Source: Blastopirellula marina (GTDB taxonomy: Bacteria; Planctomycetota; Planctomycetia; Pirellulales; Pirellulaceae). From it: a DNA stretch of 64,000 bases. The translations under genes were made by a program, and so were the position numbers. Each line of letters begins with the position of its first letter. Within the stretch, counting starts at the first letter, position 1. This document shows positions 45,970 to 57,551 of the stretch, piece by piece. The stretch is from NCBI RefSeq assembly GCF_002967765.1, contig NZ_PUHY01000001.1, forward strand, positions 1 through 64,000. Reading direction: 5' to 3'. Below the pieces are notes generated by a model. The model worked only from the letters and a program-made list of their open reading frames with translations. It was not told where the DNA came from and did no database searches.

Positions 45970-48900
45970 AGATGAACTCCTTGAAAGTGACCAACGCGCG
46001 GGCAAGTTCTTTCCAAGGTAGGAGGTCATCGGCGGTATCAATGACATCAACCTTCTCGAACTGCCAGTTAAGGGTAGCGATCTTCTCTTCCAATTGCTCT
46101 GCTTTTTGACGCGTCTCAATGTCCATTGCTTCCAAGACTTTTCGCTCGGTAACTCCGGTCGGTCCAAGGCGGGCAGTTTGAGCGATCTGTTCGTCGGTTA
46201 GCGCACGATCATAAAGCTGAGCTTGGAAGACCTTACCCGAAAGAAAGCGATTGCCAGTACCTGGCAAATGACGAAGCCCGAGCGTGACGACCGTATTGCC
46301 CGAGGTGAAAGGAAAGGGACCGCTACTTTGATATGCTTTGCCGTAGGCAACGCCGTCGCGATAGCCGATGATTCGTCCATCCGCGCGATAAACGATCGCC
46401 ACATGGACAGGCCGCTCCGTTGCTTCGGCTTCCGTTAACCCCGAGAACGTTTGCGTTCGGACGAAACTGTTACTTCCTGCCAGCCAATGACCTGCTTGCT
46501 GTTCTCCGAAAACGATTGCGTCGAACACATTACCGTTAGGAAGTTGCACGCTCATCACGCCGCCGCCGCGCTGCGTTAAGTTATCGAGCTGAACCCACGC
46601 TTCCAAGGTTTTGGCTGTGAGGTTTTGCTGGAGGGGAGCGGTCACCAGATAACCTTGATTGCTGAGCACCAGTGCGTCCCCATCTACCGTGGCACCGCCG
46701 ACCAAAGTTCCATCAGCGGAACCGATTTGATCTTTCGTCGACTTTGCGAAATCCCACTTGGCGATCGGTTTTACCGCATCGGCAGGCAAAGTGGTCCGTT
46801 CGATCTGCCGTGCGTCTTCCAGTTTCGCTCGAATTGGTTGCTTAAGCTGCGAAAGTTGGCGAGTCAGAGAGTAAACTTCCTCACGCAAGGCCAATTGTTG
46901 CTGCCGAGCGGAGGCAGAACGCTTGCGAATCAGAGACAAGTAGGCTTCGCTGCGGGCAATCTCCTCGGAAGTCGCTGCGCGTCCGAAGGCCGTCGCGAAC
47001 ATGCGTTGAATACGGGCCTCGTCCGTGGGGAGTTCACGATCCGTGGCGATTTGGTTCGCCCAGTTGTCGGCATATGCTTCGACTAGAGGATCGTTCAAAA
47101 GAGTTAGCGACTGCGCGGGTACGTTGGTGACATCACGCCGCCCGACCGTGCTGAAGGGCTCGGGAAAATCGAAAACGCGAAGCAGTGGATTCAAGTCGTT
47201 GCGAATCACACGCACGTAAATACTTCTCCGTGGCATTTGGTCGCTAACCGGTGGTCCGAAGGAAGTGTGATCGAGTTGACCAGAAACCGACAATAGCCAA
47301 TCGCGGATGGCCTCGGCCTCCATGCGACGAACGTTGGCTCGGGCCAGATAGCGGTTCTCGGGATCTTTTTGTAACTGCTCTGGTGTCGCGCTCGATGCCA
47401 ATTGCCAGGTTCGCGACAGAACGATCTCCCGAACTTGCTGTTTGAGTGACCAACCTTGGTTCGCGAAGTGTGTGGCCAACCAGTCGAGCAGTTCCGGATC
47501 GCTGGGTTTGTCTCCCATCTTTCCGAGATTATCTGGCGTGCGGACAATTCCTTGACCCATCAGATGATGCCAAATCCGATTCACCATCACCCGCCGCGTC
47601 AACGGATTGTCATCGCGAAGGACATCAGCCGCGAGTTGCAAGCGACCACTTTGCTCGGTCGCATACGGCGTGGTATCGATGGCGTCGAGGAAGTGCCGGG
47701 GAATGATATCGCCTGGCTTCTTATGGTCGCCGCGAATGTACAAAGCATGGTCTGCACCGTGGGATTCATCGAGTGTAGGAATGCGAGTGGCCACAGGAAT
47801 CTCCGCTTCCAACTGGCGATAACGCTCTATCAACGATTGTGTTTTCGTCAGTTCAGCGAGTTGATTCGCCAAGAATCCATCACTCAGGCAGGCCTCAAGC
47901 AGCACGGCCTGTGCATCACTCAAGCGATCTTCTTGCCAGTCTTGTACGGCTTTTTGGATGGCTTGTTCGTAACAGGCGATCAGGTCATCAAGTGATTGCG
48001 GCATCTGCTGCTGCGTTGCGGACAGGAGTGCGGGAATCCACTCAGGACAGTCCGGTGGCGCGGGTTGATCGGGATAACGGATCATCGCACGGCGAATGCC
48101 AAACCAGGATCGTTCCGGGTCTTGAACCAATAACGGCGCATCACGTGCCGCGGCGACTTCCAGGTGGATTGTGTCTCCCGACCAGTAATCGACATCGAAG
48201 CGAATCCACTGCCAGTTTGGGGCAAGTCGACGGACCGGTTGAATTGTGCCACTCCGAGGATAATCTTGCACAACGTAGCGGAATTGCGATGCGCCGTCGC
48301 CGATCGCTTGTACCCAGACTTCCCCATGGGGCTTCAGAGGGAAGTCGCGCGACATCAATCGTGCGGGAAGTTTGTCAGAGATGCCATGCGAGTAGACGCC
48401 AGAAGGATAGATTCCCTTCAGAGCTCGGTTTCCGTTTGGCTCGATGGCGAAGAATCCTGCGCGGTTCGGTTCGTCTGGAAGCCCAGCACCGCGTGTGTAC
48501 CAAGTGGCATACGCTTCAGAATGGGCGAGATTCCATTTGGTCTCAAGTTCGGCGGCGTCGAACTGCTTCAGTTCGTCTCGTTTCCGCTGCCAATCGGCCT
48601 CCACCCTCTTCCAGCTATCCGCGAAGGTGTGACCATCGGCGAGTTCGGTTTGGATCGTTTGGAGGGCAAGCCAAGGTGATTGAGGCTTTGTCTTATCGGG
48701 CGGATCTGCCGCGAGTTTGCGAAGTTGAGGGGAGACCTTTTCAAGCGACATCTGCCAGTCTGTTGCCAGCGATTTGCGGATATCTTTCTTGAGCTGCGTT
48801 AGATCTGGTTTGCGTGCGTTAAGTCGTTCGGGCAACTCGATGGCTTCACGACCAGGACGGCAAGTGGCAAGAATTCCAAAGAGAGAATAATAGTCCGCCT

Positions 48901-50047
48901 GACTGATCGCATCGAACTTGTGATCGTGACAACGTGCACACGAGACGGTCAACCCGAGGAATGCCTTGGAGAAACAGTTGATTTGATCGTCCGTAAAACG
49001 AACCCGCTCGTCCAGGACGTCGGTCGGTGAGAATCCATGAAACACCATTCGCCAATGCGCGGTACCGATCAGCGATTCGTTGATCCCCAGTGCATTGTTA
49101 ATACGTGGCTCTGGCAAAAGGTCCCCAGCAATGTGCTCGCGGATCAGTTGATCAACCTTTACATCTTCGTTCAAAGCTCGAATCAAGTAATCGCGGTAGA
49201 GCCAGGCATTCTCGATCTCGGGATCCCCTTCACTGCCGTGTGATTCGGCGTAGCGTGTCCAGTCCATCCAATGCCGTGCCCAACGCTCGCCGAAGTGAGG
49301 ACTTTCCAACAGCGAATCGACCAGTTGTTGGTAGGCGGCATCTCGCTCCTCGCCTGACGCGGCTTCCAATCGGCTCGTCCACTGTTGGACTTCCTCAGCG
49401 GAGGGAGGCAGTCCGGTTAAGTTAAAGTACAGCCTCCGGACCAATACCTCGGCCGAGGCCAATTCGGCAGGCTCAAGATTGTGTGTTTTGTGCTGGCGAT
49501 GCACAAAACGGTCGATCGGATTACCATTCCACTGAGGATCGTCCGACGCAGGAACTGTCGGTGAATTGACAGGTTGAAAACTCCACCACGCCTTTCTGCG
49601 CTTCAGCACCTCTGGCCATGAGGTAGCAGCCGACGCCTCTTCGGCAGAGGGGGGCTCGTCGCGGGGATCGATCGCGCCACCAGCGATCCAGGTCTGAAAG
49701 TCTTTCAGCACAGCATCATCGAGCTTTGGTCCGCCCTGCGGCATTTCCATCCCGGGGACTTCGTGCTTTAGGATCGCCAGGAGTCTGCTTTGTTCAGGCT
49801 TGCCAGGAACCAGAACCGTGCCGTTTTCGCCGCCATTGAGAAGCGCCTGTCGATAATCAACGGCGAAATCACCTTCGGCCGTGTTGTGCGAGTTGTGGCA
49901 CTCGTAGCAGCTTTCGATTAAGACCGGGCGGATCTTCGCCTCGAAAAACTCGATCTGCTTCTCCCTAGCCGTATCAACCGCATACAGCGGATTGACGCCG
50001 AGCGAAAGGAAGCATGCAGTCAAGAACGATCGCACAAACAAAGACAC
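45959..50047 (-). CDS. PSCyt1-DUF1549-DUF1553 protein with LamG domain
   Basis: 1362-aa exported protein. Signal peptide ~1-23 ([19 protein letters not shown], cleaved near LYA). Planctomycete cytochrome domain PSCyt1 with CYECH (~47-51), DUF1549 (~155-375, with [10 protein letters not shown] at ~368), a middle region, DUF1553/PSD1 (~790-1050) and, towards the C-terminus, a LamG/concanavalin-like domain (~1096-1290). The LamG domain is an added carbohydrate-binding module. It is followed by the overlapping DUF1501 gene. Acts in the periplasm or on the outer surface. Confidence 0.85.
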   Translation of the reverse strand: MSLFVRSFLTACFLSLGVNPLYAVDTAREKQIEFFEAKIRPVLIESCYECHNSHNTAEGDFAVDYRQALLNGGENGTVLVPGKPEQSRLLAILKHEVPGMEMPQGGPKLDDAVLKDFQTWIAGGAIDPRDEPPSAEEASAATSWPEVLKRRKAWWSFQPVNSPTVPASDDPQWNGNPIDRFVHRQHKTHNLEPAELASAEVLVRRLYFNLTGLPPSAEEVQQWTSRLEAASGEERDAAYQQLVDSLLESPHFGERWARHWMDWTRYAESHGSEGDPEIENAWLYRDYLIRALNEDVKVDQLIREHIAGDLLPEPRINNALGINESLIGTAHWRMVFHGFSPTDVLDERVRFTDDQINCFSKAFLGLTVSCARCHDHKFDAISQADYYSLFGILATCRPGREAIELPERLNARKPDLTQLKKDIRKSLATDWQMSLEKVSPQLRKLAADPPDKTKPQSPWLALQTIQTELADGHTFADSWKRVEADWQRKRDELKQFDAAELETKWNLAHSEAYATWYTRGAGLPDEPNRAGFFAIEPNGNRALKGIYPSGVYSHGISDKLPARLMSRDFPLKPHGEVWVQAIGDGASQFRYVVQDYPRSGTIQPVRRLAPNWQWIRFDVDYWSGDTIHLEVAAARDAPLLVQDPERSWFGIRRAMIRYPDQPAPPDCPEWIPALLSATQQQMPQSLDDLIACYEQAIQKAVQDWQEDRLSDAQAVLLEACLSDGFLANQLAELTKTQSLIERYRQLEAEIPVATRIPTLDESHGADHALYIRGDHKKPGDIIPRHFLDAIDTTPYATEQSGRLQLAADVLRDDNPLTRRVMVNRIWHHLMGQGIVRTPDNLGKMGDKPSDPELLDWLATHFANQGWSLKQQVREIVLSRTWQLASSATPEQLQKDPENRYLARANVRRMEAEAIRDWLLSVSGQLDHTSFGPPVSDQMPRRSIYVRVIRNDLNPLLRVFDFPEPFSTVGRRDVTNVPAQSLTLLNDPLVEAYADNWANQIATDRELPTDEARIQRMFATAFGRAATSEEIARSEAYLSLIRKRSASARQQQLALREEVYSLTRQLSQLKQPIRAKLEDARQIERTTLPADAVKPIAKWDFAKSTKDQIGSADGTLVGGATVDGDALVLSNQGYLVTAPLQQNLTAKTLEAWVQLDNLTQRGGGVMSVQLPNGNVFDAIVFGEQQAGHWLAGSNSFVRTQTFSGLTEAEATERPVHVAIVYRADGRIIGYRDGVAYGKAYQSSGPFPFTSGNTVVTLGLRHLPGTGNRFLSGKVFQAQLYDRALTDEQIAQTARLGPTGVTERKVLEAMDIETRQKAEQLEEKIATLNWQFEKVDVIDTADDLLPWKELARALVTFKEFIYVR

Positions 50048-50352
50048 ACGTCGTCTCCGTCGGTTGTGTCAGCGGTGGACTGGTACTCCACGCGACTAAC
50101 GGAAGAAGAATGGAGGGGAGGAATAACTCGAAAGGAAGGCGGGGAAAGGAGTTAACTCAAGAGTATGATGAATGGGACCCGTGTGTCAATTGAATTCGGC
50201 GGAAGCACCGCTTTCCCGAGTAAAAGGTTGCATTTTCCCTGCGGAAAAGAGTACAACAACACGAACCTGCCGATGTGCGCCATATTGCACTTTGCTTCTC
50301 TTCCTCCTGCGATGTTCGCCCACTTCGCGCCTCCACTCGGTGTGCCTAATCC
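50048..50352. other. divergent intergenic region
   Basis: 305 bp between two divergently read giant cytochrome genes; no gene supported. Purine-rich stretch near 50100-50155 on the plus strand. Promoters for both genes must lie here, but no clear boxes are seen. Confidence 0.35.
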
Positions 50353-53300
50353 ATGAATGATTCTCTCCGTCGTCTGCTGCCTATGTGCGGTTTGCTCCTG
50401 TTTGCCTCCGTTGCGATGTCGCAAGACCTAGAAACGCAATTGAGAGAAGTCGATAGTACCACATTGGCTGCTCGTGCTCGCCTGCGTGGTAACCCCAAAA
50501 GTGGTGCGCTCGTCTTTTTCAAATCGGCCGCTGCTTGTGCGAAGTGCCATGAACCAGGGGACCAGTCCCTATCGCTGGGGCCTAAGCTAACGGAACTTGG
50601 CAAGGATGCGACCGACGCGTACATCGTGGATGCGATTCTGCATCCTTCCAAGACGATTCGTAAGGGATACGAGACGTTTTCGATCTTAACCGACGACGGT
50701 CGGCTCCATGTAGGGTTGGTTCAATCGAAAACCGACAAGCAAATCGTGCTCCGAGATGCTAATGACATCAGCAAGGAAACTAAGATCGATCAGGCCGCGA
50801 TCGAAGAAATGGCTCAGACTGACAAGTCGCTGATGCCGGATGGTTTGGTCGCTTCGCTGCGAAACGAAAAGGAGTTTTATGATTTGGTTCGCTACGTAAG
50901 CGAAGTCGCCCACGGCGGGGCAAAGCGTGCCCAGCAACTTCGTCCGAGCGCTGAGGAACTGCTCGTGAAAGACGACTCGATTGGCCTCGATCACGCTGGA
51001 ATTCTAAGCTCGCTAGGAGAAAGCGATCTTCGTGCTGGTCGCAATATCTATATGGGGTACTGCATTAACTGCCATGGCGAAGACGGCAATACTCCCAAGT
51101 TGCCTACCGCGCGCGCTTTCGGCAAGGATAAGTTAAAATTCGGAGCCGATCCCTATTCGATGTTCCTCACGCTAACACGCGGTGCCGGTTTGATGGCACC
51201 GATGCAGCATCTTTCGCCCCGCGAACGCTACCAGGTTGTAGGATTCATCCGCGAAGAAATGATGAAGGAACGTAATCCTGAATATCAAGAGGCAACGGCC
51301 GAATACTTGGCCGGATTGCCGAAAGGGACGGATTCGGGCGATTGGAGTGAATCGGGTGATCGCGATTTTGGGCCCGTGTTGGGATCGCAGATAGGTAGTA
51401 GCGTCAATAACGCGTTAACGTTTCGCTTGAACGACGAGATCACCGTTGGCTACGACCTGCACCGCATGCGCTTGGCCGGGGCGTGGAAAGGTGGCTTTCT
51501 CGATCTTTCTCAGACGCAGCATTACCGCCAGCGTGGCGAGCAGATGCCGAAGATCGACGGCGATATTCTATATGGATTGACCGACTGGCAATGGGTATTG
51601 GGGGATTCGTTCGAGATCACTGCAGAGGCCAAACCGCCTCGCGGCCCGGTGAATGCTGACCTGGCAACGTACCAAGGTCACTATCTTTACAACGGTCGCG
51701 CCATTCTCAGCTATAAGATTGGAAACCGGCAGATCCTGGAGTCGATCGCCGGAGAGGAAGCGGGTACCTTAGCGACGATTTCTCATACGCTGCGAATCGA
51801 GCCTGGCGATGAACCACTGAAGCTGAGCGTAGGGCGATTGGACACGTTGCCAACACCACCCGTTTCTATTCCTCATCTGCTTACCGACACGCGGCAAGTC
51901 GATACCGAGCCTCACGGAATGAGTGTGATTTACGGCAAGCCGGATGTCCAGCGACGTCCTCCTTCTATGAAGAACGAGCCGTTACTTGTCGTCAAAGGAT
52001 CATCCGCTCGTAATTTTGACTTGGGAACGCCAGGACGCACTATTTTGGTCCGCTTCAAGACCGATCAGGAGGGCACACTGATCGCCTCGGCCCCACCGGA
52101 AGGGAAATGGACGCCCGAAGGGAAGACCTTGTTTATCCGCGGCAAGCGTTTGGTTTACGACATCGGTTGGGTGGGTGCGATCGTAGGAAAAACTCTGGTG
52201 ACCGACAATCGATGGCACGTTGCGGCCCTTGTAGTCGAAAGGGAACAAACGCGGTTGTACTTGGACGGAAAGCTGGAGGCATCGCGGAATAGATTCCGAA
52301 GACCACCTGTGAAGGACCACGTGCTCAAGATCGGGGCGACTGCAACCAATTTTGGTGGAGACTATGTCGGTGAACTCGGTACATTGCAGATCCTCGACAA
52401 GGCCCTCTCTGGGGAACAAATCGCCGCGATTAAGCCAGACACGGCTCCCATCGAAGAAGATAGCCTGTTCACATGGCAGCCACCTCCGACGCAAATTGCC
52501 GTATCAAACCGAGGAAAGAAGAATGATGGCTTACTAGCGTTCGACGGCGTTTTTGTGGCCGCTTCCATCACAGGAGACACGAAGGATCTGACGTGGGAGT
52601 CGACCAGCGATGGGCGAGCCGTACTAAGAATACCTGCCGGAGATCGTCCACGACTCGTACGAATCACCCGTGCGGCGTGCGATTCCCTCGGCGACTTGGA
52701 ACACTTCGAGGCATACACCAAGGCAACCGCGGCCGAGCAGCCGGTCGCGGACTTGAAACAGTGGACCGAAGGTGGGCCCACACGCTGGCCCCAAGTTTTA
52801 GAGGTAACCGGCCAACTGGGTGAACCGATCAACGGTTACGCCCTTGATACCATTCCGATCCCATTCGATAACCCCTGGAACGCTTGGATCCGGACCAGCG
52901 CACTCGACTTCTATGACGATGGTCGCGCGGTGGTGACAACTCATGGCGGCGATATCTACATCGTGAGCGGGATCGACCAAACGCTCGAAAAAGTGACTTG
53001 GAAACGCTTTGCTTCCGGTCTTTTCGAACCGTTCGGAGTACGGGTCATTGATGGAACGATTTACGTCACCTGTCGTGATGGCCTCAAACGGATGCATGAC
53101 TTCGATGGCAATGGAGAAGCAGACTTCGTCGAGGCGTTTTGGAACGACGACGACGTTTCATCCATGTTTCATGCCTACAATTTCGATTTGCAGACCGACT
53201 CGGAAGGAAACTTCTACTTCGCGAAAGCAGGTCAATACACGCAGCACCATCGACCAGGAACCATCATGAAGATTCCGCCGGAAGGTGGCCATGCCGAGGT

Positions 53301-54213
53301 CTTTGCTTGGGGGCTGCGTACGCCGAACGGAATGGGCAAACTGAAAGACGATCGATTTACGGTCTCAGACAACCAAGGTCCTTGGATGCCCGCTGGCAAG
53401 ATCTCGTTGATTCGAAAAGACAGTTTTATGGGCAACATGCCCATCAACGACGAACAACGAAAGTGGTTGACGGCGAAACATGGAGGAAAACTGCCGGACA
53501 CGTTCGACGAACCGATCATTTGGACGCCGCAAGAACTCGATAGCTCGTGCGGAGGTCAGGTCTGGGTCGATGATCCACGGTTCGGTCCTCTTGCGGGTAG
53601 ATTGATCCACTCCTCCTTCGGAAAAGGGTGGCTCTATTACATGTCACTACAAGAGATTGATGATACGATGCAAGCCTCGATTGTGGCCCTTCCGCACCAG
53701 TGGGATGCCGGTGTGATGCGACTCCGAGTGAATCCGCACGACGGGCAGCTTTATGGCACAGGTCTATCAGGCTGGCAAGGACCCAACGGCGGAAAAGATG
53801 GCTGCCTGCAGCGGCTTCGATATACGGGTGAACCATGCTCGATCGTCGATAACTTCAAGGTCACGCCGGACGGCGTGGAATTGACCTTCAGCTTTGAGTT
53901 CGAGCCAGCTTCGGCTGCTAATCCCGAAAGTTGGTCAGCCGAGATGTGGAACTACCTCTGGTCGGCTCGTTACGGATCGGATCAGTTTTCGGTCCGTCGT
54001 CCTCAACAGCGTGGGCACGATCCACTGACAATCGAGTCGGTCGAGATCGTGGACGCGAAGACCGTGCGTCTGCACATTCCTGGACTGGATGTGTGCGATC
54101 AATTACGGCTTGAGATGCAATTGAAGGACGCCGAGGGGAAGCTCTTCACGGAAGAATTATTCGCCACGGTTCATAAGATCCCGGCAAAGAATCAAGCGGA
54201 CAAACCGCGGTAA
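50353..54213 (+). CDS. exported di-heme cytochrome / LamG / DUF6797-type protein
   Basis: 1286-aa protein with a signal peptide (MCGLLLFASVAMSQ|DLE). Two cytochrome c motifs: CAKCH (~57) in a planctomycete heme-binding domain and CINCH (~238) in a second cytochrome domain. A LamG-type domain (~545-690), then a beta-propeller-like end (~840-1160, with GGDIYIVSG and DFDGNGEAD) typical of glucose/sorbosone or PQQ-type dehydrogenases. It is probably a periplasmic oxidoreductase passing electrons to cytochromes, with a sugar-binding module. Substrate unknown. Confidence 0.75.
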   Translation: MNDSLRRLLPMCGLLLFASVAMSQDLETQLREVDSTTLAARARLRGNPKSGALVFFKSAAACAKCHEPGDQSLSLGPKLTELGKDATDAYIVDAILHPSKTIRKGYETFSILTDDGRLHVGLVQSKTDKQIVLRDANDISKETKIDQAAIEEMAQTDKSLMPDGLVASLRNEKEFYDLVRYVSEVAHGGAKRAQQLRPSAEELLVKDDSIGLDHAGILSSLGESDLRAGRNIYMGYCINCHGEDGNTPKLPTARAFGKDKLKFGADPYSMFLTLTRGAGLMAPMQHLSPRERYQVVGFIREEMMKERNPEYQEATAEYLAGLPKGTDSGDWSESGDRDFGPVLGSQIGSSVNNALTFRLNDEITVGYDLHRMRLAGAWKGGFLDLSQTQHYRQRGEQMPKIDGDILYGLTDWQWVLGDSFEITAEAKPPRGPVNADLATYQGHYLYNGRAILSYKIGNRQILESIAGEEAGTLATISHTLRIEPGDEPLKLSVGRLDTLPTPPVSIPHLLTDTRQVDTEPHGMSVIYGKPDVQRRPPSMKNEPLLVVKGSSARNFDLGTPGRTILVRFKTDQEGTLIASAPPEGKWTPEGKTLFIRGKRLVYDIGWVGAIVGKTLVTDNRWHVAALVVEREQTRLYLDGKLEASRNRFRRPPVKDHVLKIGATATNFGGDYVGELGTLQILDKALSGEQIAAIKPDTAPIEEDSLFTWQPPPTQIAVSNRGKKNDGLLAFDGVFVAASITGDTKDLTWESTSDGRAVLRIPAGDRPRLVRITRAACDSLGDLEHFEAYTKATAAEQPVADLKQWTEGGPTRWPQVLEVTGQLGEPINGYALDTIPIPFDNPWNAWIRTSALDFYDDGRAVVTTHGGDIYIVSGIDQTLEKVTWKRFASGLFEPFGVRVIDGTIYVTCRDGLKRMHDFDGNGEADFVEAFWNDDDVSSMFHAYNFDLQTDSEGNFYFAKAGQYTQHHRPGTIMKIPPEGGHAEVFAWGLRTPNGMGKLKDDRFTVSDNQGPWMPAGKISLIRKDSFMGNMPINDEQRKWLTAKHGGKLPDTFDEPIIWTPQELDSSCGGQVWVDDPRFGPLAGRLIHSSFGKGWLYYMSLQEIDDTMQASIVALPHQWDAGVMRLRVNPHDGQLYGTGLSGWQGPNGGKDGCLQRLRYTGEPCSIVDNFKVTPDGVELTFSFEFEPASAANPESWSAEMWNYLWSARYGSDQFSVRRPQQRGHDPLTIESVEIVDAKTVRLHIPGLDVCDQLRLEMQLKDAEGKLFTEELFATVHKIPAKNQADKPR

Positions 54214-54222
54214 GCGGTTTTA
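54202..54222 (+). terminator. hairpin overlapping the stop codon
   Basis: AAACCGC (54202-54208), loop GGTAA, GCGGTTT (54214-54220) with TTAA behind. The loop contains the TAA stop of the upstream gene, and the gene beyond is convergent, so this is a plausible but short terminator. Confidence 0.45.
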
Positions 54223-54308
54223 ACGCCTGCCGACCGCTGGAATCAAGAGGGCAGTCTTGATCCCGAGCGGCCGAGCGAGACGGTAAGGAGATATCATCTA
54301 CGGGACGA

Positions 54309-55298
54309 TTACAAATCACCCGAAATGACCTGGCCATCCCCTTTGTCTGCGATGCGATTAATCGAAACGCTGTCCATGGTGTCGCTGAAGTAGCGTACAC
54401 TACCATCGCTGAGCACGAACTGGGCACCGCCCGGGTGATGCGAACCAAAGCTGTACGAGTTGGTTCCGTTGATCGTGTAGACGCCGCTCTGGCTTCCACT
54501 TGCCGTCACGCCGCGCAGAGTCTGATGGGTGGCCACGTTACTGCTGGCTCCGCCCAGGGTCACGCCAACCCAAACGGCACCGCGATAATGAATCAGGTCA
54601 CCGGAGGAATTGCGAGTTCCGTTTTGGCCGAATGGAACTTCGCCAATCATGACCGTGTTGGTCGTTCCGTCGGTCACATCGCGAAACTTAGTCGAGCTGT
54701 TTGCCGAGAACATACCATTTCCGCCGTTTACGCAGCTTCCAGCATAGTAAGCACAATCGTCGTCGGAGTAATTGTACTGCGTGTTCTTGTCGCCAAAGAC
54801 ACCTTTATACGTCGATAATCCGTGCGATGGTTCCGAAGAGGCATTCTTGAACTCAGGATTCAAGTTGTCGCCAGGAGCACTCGGGCAGCGATATGTTTCG
54901 ATTAACGGCTGCGAGTACTGCAAGATATCGGCGTCATCCGAACAGAAACGTGTGTTGACTTGCAAAGCTTCGTACCGATTGTTCTGTTCGATCTGCGGCA
55001 AGATCATCGCCCCCCAGCCCCAGCCAGGTCCCGAGAGCGTCGAGTAAGTGCCGTAAGGAGTGCGGCGATAGAATCCAGCAGGGAAGCTACCGTGAACGTC
55101 GTGATAGTTGTGCATGGCCAATCCCTGTTGCTTGAGATTGTTGGCACATTGGTTCCGGCGAGCTGCCTCGCGAGCTTGTTGAACCGCAGGTAAAAGCAAA
55201 GCGATCAAAACGCCGATGATCGCAATCACGACCAAGAGTTCGACGAGGGTGAAGCCGTTTCGCTCGTTTCGCGGCCGGGTGACGGGTCGTGTACTCAT
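54309..55298 (-). CDS. DUF1559 prepilin-like protein
   Basis: 329-aa protein from ATG 55298 (GAGG site upstream). N-terminal type IV pilin-like signal NGFTLVELLVVIAIIGVLI, then the DUF1559 core with PAVQQAREAARR, LAMHNYHDVHG and a C-terminal HHPGGAQFVLSDGSV. The family is expanded in planctomycetes; the pilin-like N-terminus is thought to give membrane or fibre assembly. It resembles the gene at 56291-57271 over its whole length, so they are paralogues. Confidence 0.9.
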   Translation of the reverse strand: MSTRPVTRPRNERNGFTLVELLVVIAIIGVLIALLLPAVQQAREAARRNQCANNLKQQGLAMHNYHDVHGSFPAGFYRRTPYGTYSTLSGPGWGWGAMILPQIEQNNRYEALQVNTRFCSDDADILQYSQPLIETYRCPSAPGDNLNPEFKNASSEPSHGLSTYKGVFGDKNTQYNYSDDDCAYYAGSCVNGGNGMFSANSSTKFRDVTDGTTNTVMIGEVPFGQNGTRNSSGDLIHYRGAVWVGVTLGGASSNVATHQTLRGVTASGSQSGVYTINGTNSYSFGSHHPGGAQFVLSDGSVRYFSDTMDSVSINRIADKGDGQVISGDL

Positions 55299-55698
55299 TT
55301 GAGTCCTCTCGGGGTATACGCCGTTACGGTAGGAAAGATGAAGTCGGATGCCCGGGTGCCTCGTACGACTCTTGGGCATGTTCTCTACCGTAGTGATTGA
55401 GTTCCTTAATCAAAAGGGAAGTTTGCGCAAAGGAATTACCCCAATTTGCGGAATTGTCCTGACAGCTCGAACTGCTTCGTTTTGGGATGATAATTGACAA
55501 CGCACTTCCCCACAGAAACAGCCGCTACGGGGGATCGTAGCGGCTGCTCTGCCAGGCTTGGTTGATTAAACAACTCGTCGACGGAAGGTCGAAGAGTACG
55601 TGTTGGCTGGTCGTAGACCAGAAGCGTTTAATGAACGAAGCCCTACCTCACTGAATCGTCGGATTTAGTCTGCGCTGGCGAGTTCTTGCCACTTGCGA
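55299..55698. other. intergenic region with a strong hairpin
   Basis: 400 bp without a supported gene, between two leftward genes. It holds the terminator-like hairpin at 55519-55546 and the promoter region of the DUF1559 gene at 54309-55298. Confidence 0.45.
55513..55546 (-). terminator. intrinsic terminator of the lipoprotein/DUF1559 unit
   Basis: An 11-bp perfect stem (CAGCCGCTACG, 55519-55529, with CGTAGCGGCTG, 55536-55546) is followed on the minus strand by TTTCTGTGG. It lies ~150 bp beyond the stop of the lipoprotein gene and in the right direction. Confidence 0.6.
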
Positions 55699-56190
55699 TT
55701 ACGGTTCCGCGAGCGGGTTATTTGAGAGATAGTCGCCTGATTTCGGTCTGCTTTTCAGATTGAAGGCAAACGAGTTCTCACCCCCTTGAGCGATCTTGAC
55801 GACTTCAACACCATTCTCGGAATAGACAATCGGGATGGAGATCGCTTTCCCAGAGCTGTCTTTCGTTTCGGCGTTCGAGCTGATCTGAACTAGGAAATCA
55901 CCGATGGCTATTCCTTCGCCATGAGTTCCCGTTGCCAATTGGAATTGACCACTGGAATCGGTTATTGCCGAGGCAATCGGAGCCGATTCGGAATGAAACA
56001 CCACAACAGCATTTGCGACAGGTTTGCCATCCATACTGACGGTACCGGAAGCAGGCGAAAGCGAATAGCTCGGACCACCATACGAACATCCGACGGCGAT
56101 CAATAAGGCAATCAATAAAAGAGAACGAATCCACGTCTTAAAGCTAGTCATAAAAGCGACGACTCTGGCTTGGTGGAAATTGGCAGGCAT
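55699..56190 (-). CDS. carboxypeptidase-regulatory-like lipoprotein
   Basis: 163-aa protein if the ATG at 56190 (GAGAG upstream) is used; ATG 56151 gives 150 aa. The signal SLLLIALLIAVGC has a lipobox (AVGC). The mature part is a beta-sandwich of the carboxypeptidase-regulatory/Transthyretin-like type: SGTVSMDGKPVANAVVVFHS followed by ITDSSGQFQLATG and FLVQISS. These are common partners of DUF1559 proteins in planctomycetes and lie downstream of one here (100 bp). A surface or periplasmic structural role is likely. Confidence 0.75.
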   Translation of the reverse strand: MPANFHQARVVAFMTSFKTWIRSLLLIALLIAVGCSYGGPSYSLSPASGTVSMDGKPVANAVVVFHSESAPIASAITDSSGQFQLATGTHGEGIAIGDFLVQISSNAETKDSSGKAISIPIVYSENGVEVVKIAQGGENSFAFNLKSRPKSGDYLSNNPLAEP

Positions 56191-56290
56191 AGAAGATCTC
56201 TCAAGTCTGTGTCGTTTGAGCTTCAAAAGGAGCCAGACTCGAATACTACAAACGCCCGAGTCTGGCTGAAGATAAACATCAGGAACCGGC

Positions 56291-57271
56291 TTACAAGGAC
56301 TCCAGGACTTGCCCATCGTTGCGGGCGGAAATCCGGTTGATCATCACTTGATCGATGGTGGCCGAAAAGAAGCGAGCGCTTCCATCGCTTAAGACGAACT
56401 GAGCACCACCAGGATGATGTGAGCTGAATGATCGTGCGTTAGTACCGTTGATAATGTATTCGCGGCTGGTCGCACCACTGGCGATCACGCCACGCAATGT
56501 TTGGAATGTTGCGACGTTACTGGATGCCCCACTAGGTGTCACGCCAATCCAGACCGCCCCGAGGTAACTGATGGGATTGCCGGAGTTGTCTTTGGTACCA
56601 TTTGGTCCGAAAGCAACCTCGCCGACCATCACCGTATTAGTTGTCCCATCAGTAACATCTCGCATCTTGACACTGCTATTGGGCGAGAACATTCCGTTTC
56701 CGCCATCGACACAGCTACCTTGTGCTCTTGTGCAACCGTCAGGATTACCGCTGTAGGTTGCTTGCGTATTCAGATCGCCGAATACCCCTTTATAGGTCGA
56801 CAAGCCATGCGAATACGTAGCACTGCCGGACACCATCACATCATTTACGTCTTTGCCAGGAGCACTTGGGCAGCGATATCCAGAAATGAGCGGCTGCGAG
56901 TACTGCAAGACCGCGACATCATCCGAGGTGTAAGCACCGTTGGAAATGTTCAAGGCTTCGAAGCGGGCGTTCTGTTCGATCTGCGGAAGAATCGCGGCGC
57001 CCCAGCCCCAGCCGGGACCGGCGAAGGTTGAAATCGTGTACGGCGTTTGACGCCAGAAACCAGCAGGGAAAGCGTTATGCACGTCGTGATAAGTGTGAAG
57101 AGCGAGCCCAATCTGTTTCAAGTTGTTGGAACACTGCATACGGCGAGCAGCTTCGCGGGCTTGTTGAACGGCCGGAAGCAACAAAGCGATCAACACGCCA
57201 ATGATGGCAATCACGACCAATAGTTCGACAAGGGTAAAACCTCGACGAGAAGACCCGATACTTGTTTCCAT
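56291..57271 (-). CDS. DUF1559 prepilin-like protein
   Basis: 326-aa paralogue of the gene at 54309-55298. Prepilin-type start RRGFTLVELLVVIAIIGVLI (residues ~9-28), PAVQQAREAARRMQCSNNLKQ, LALHTYHDVH and the C-terminal SSHHPGGAQFVLSDGSARFF. AAAGAGA lies upstream of ATG 57271. It is the first gene of a unit with the lipoprotein at 55699-56190. Confidence 0.9.
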   Translation of the reverse strand: METSIGSSRRGFTLVELLVVIAIIGVLIALLLPAVQQAREAARRMQCSNNLKQIGLALHTYHDVHNAFPAGFWRQTPYTISTFAGPGWGWGAAILPQIEQNARFEALNISNGAYTSDDVAVLQYSQPLISGYRCPSAPGKDVNDVMVSGSATYSHGLSTYKGVFGDLNTQATYSGNPDGCTRAQGSCVDGGNGMFSPNSSVKMRDVTDGTTNTVMVGEVAFGPNGTKDNSGNPISYLGAVWIGVTPSGASSNVATFQTLRGVIASGATSREYIINGTNARSFSSHHPGGAQFVLSDGSARFFSATIDQVMINRISARNDGQVLESL

Positions 57272-57551
57272 AAAGTCTCTTTAATTTTGGTGTTATGAAG
57301 GGTCAACAGATGATACCGCTTGGAAAGCAAGACATCCGATCTGCCTTCCTGAATGCAAGGATAGACCGTTTGCTATCATGCCCCTAGAGACGTTCGCGCA
57401 AAATCATTAACCGATTTTGCAGATTGAATTAAGCGATCATCTGGTGCCCGTCAGACACCGAATTTCTCACCCGATTGCGAGGTGTCCAATGATTAACGGC
57501 CGATTCAATTAACCCGTTCATAGAGAAGTTGAACAATCCGGAAAGCATGGT

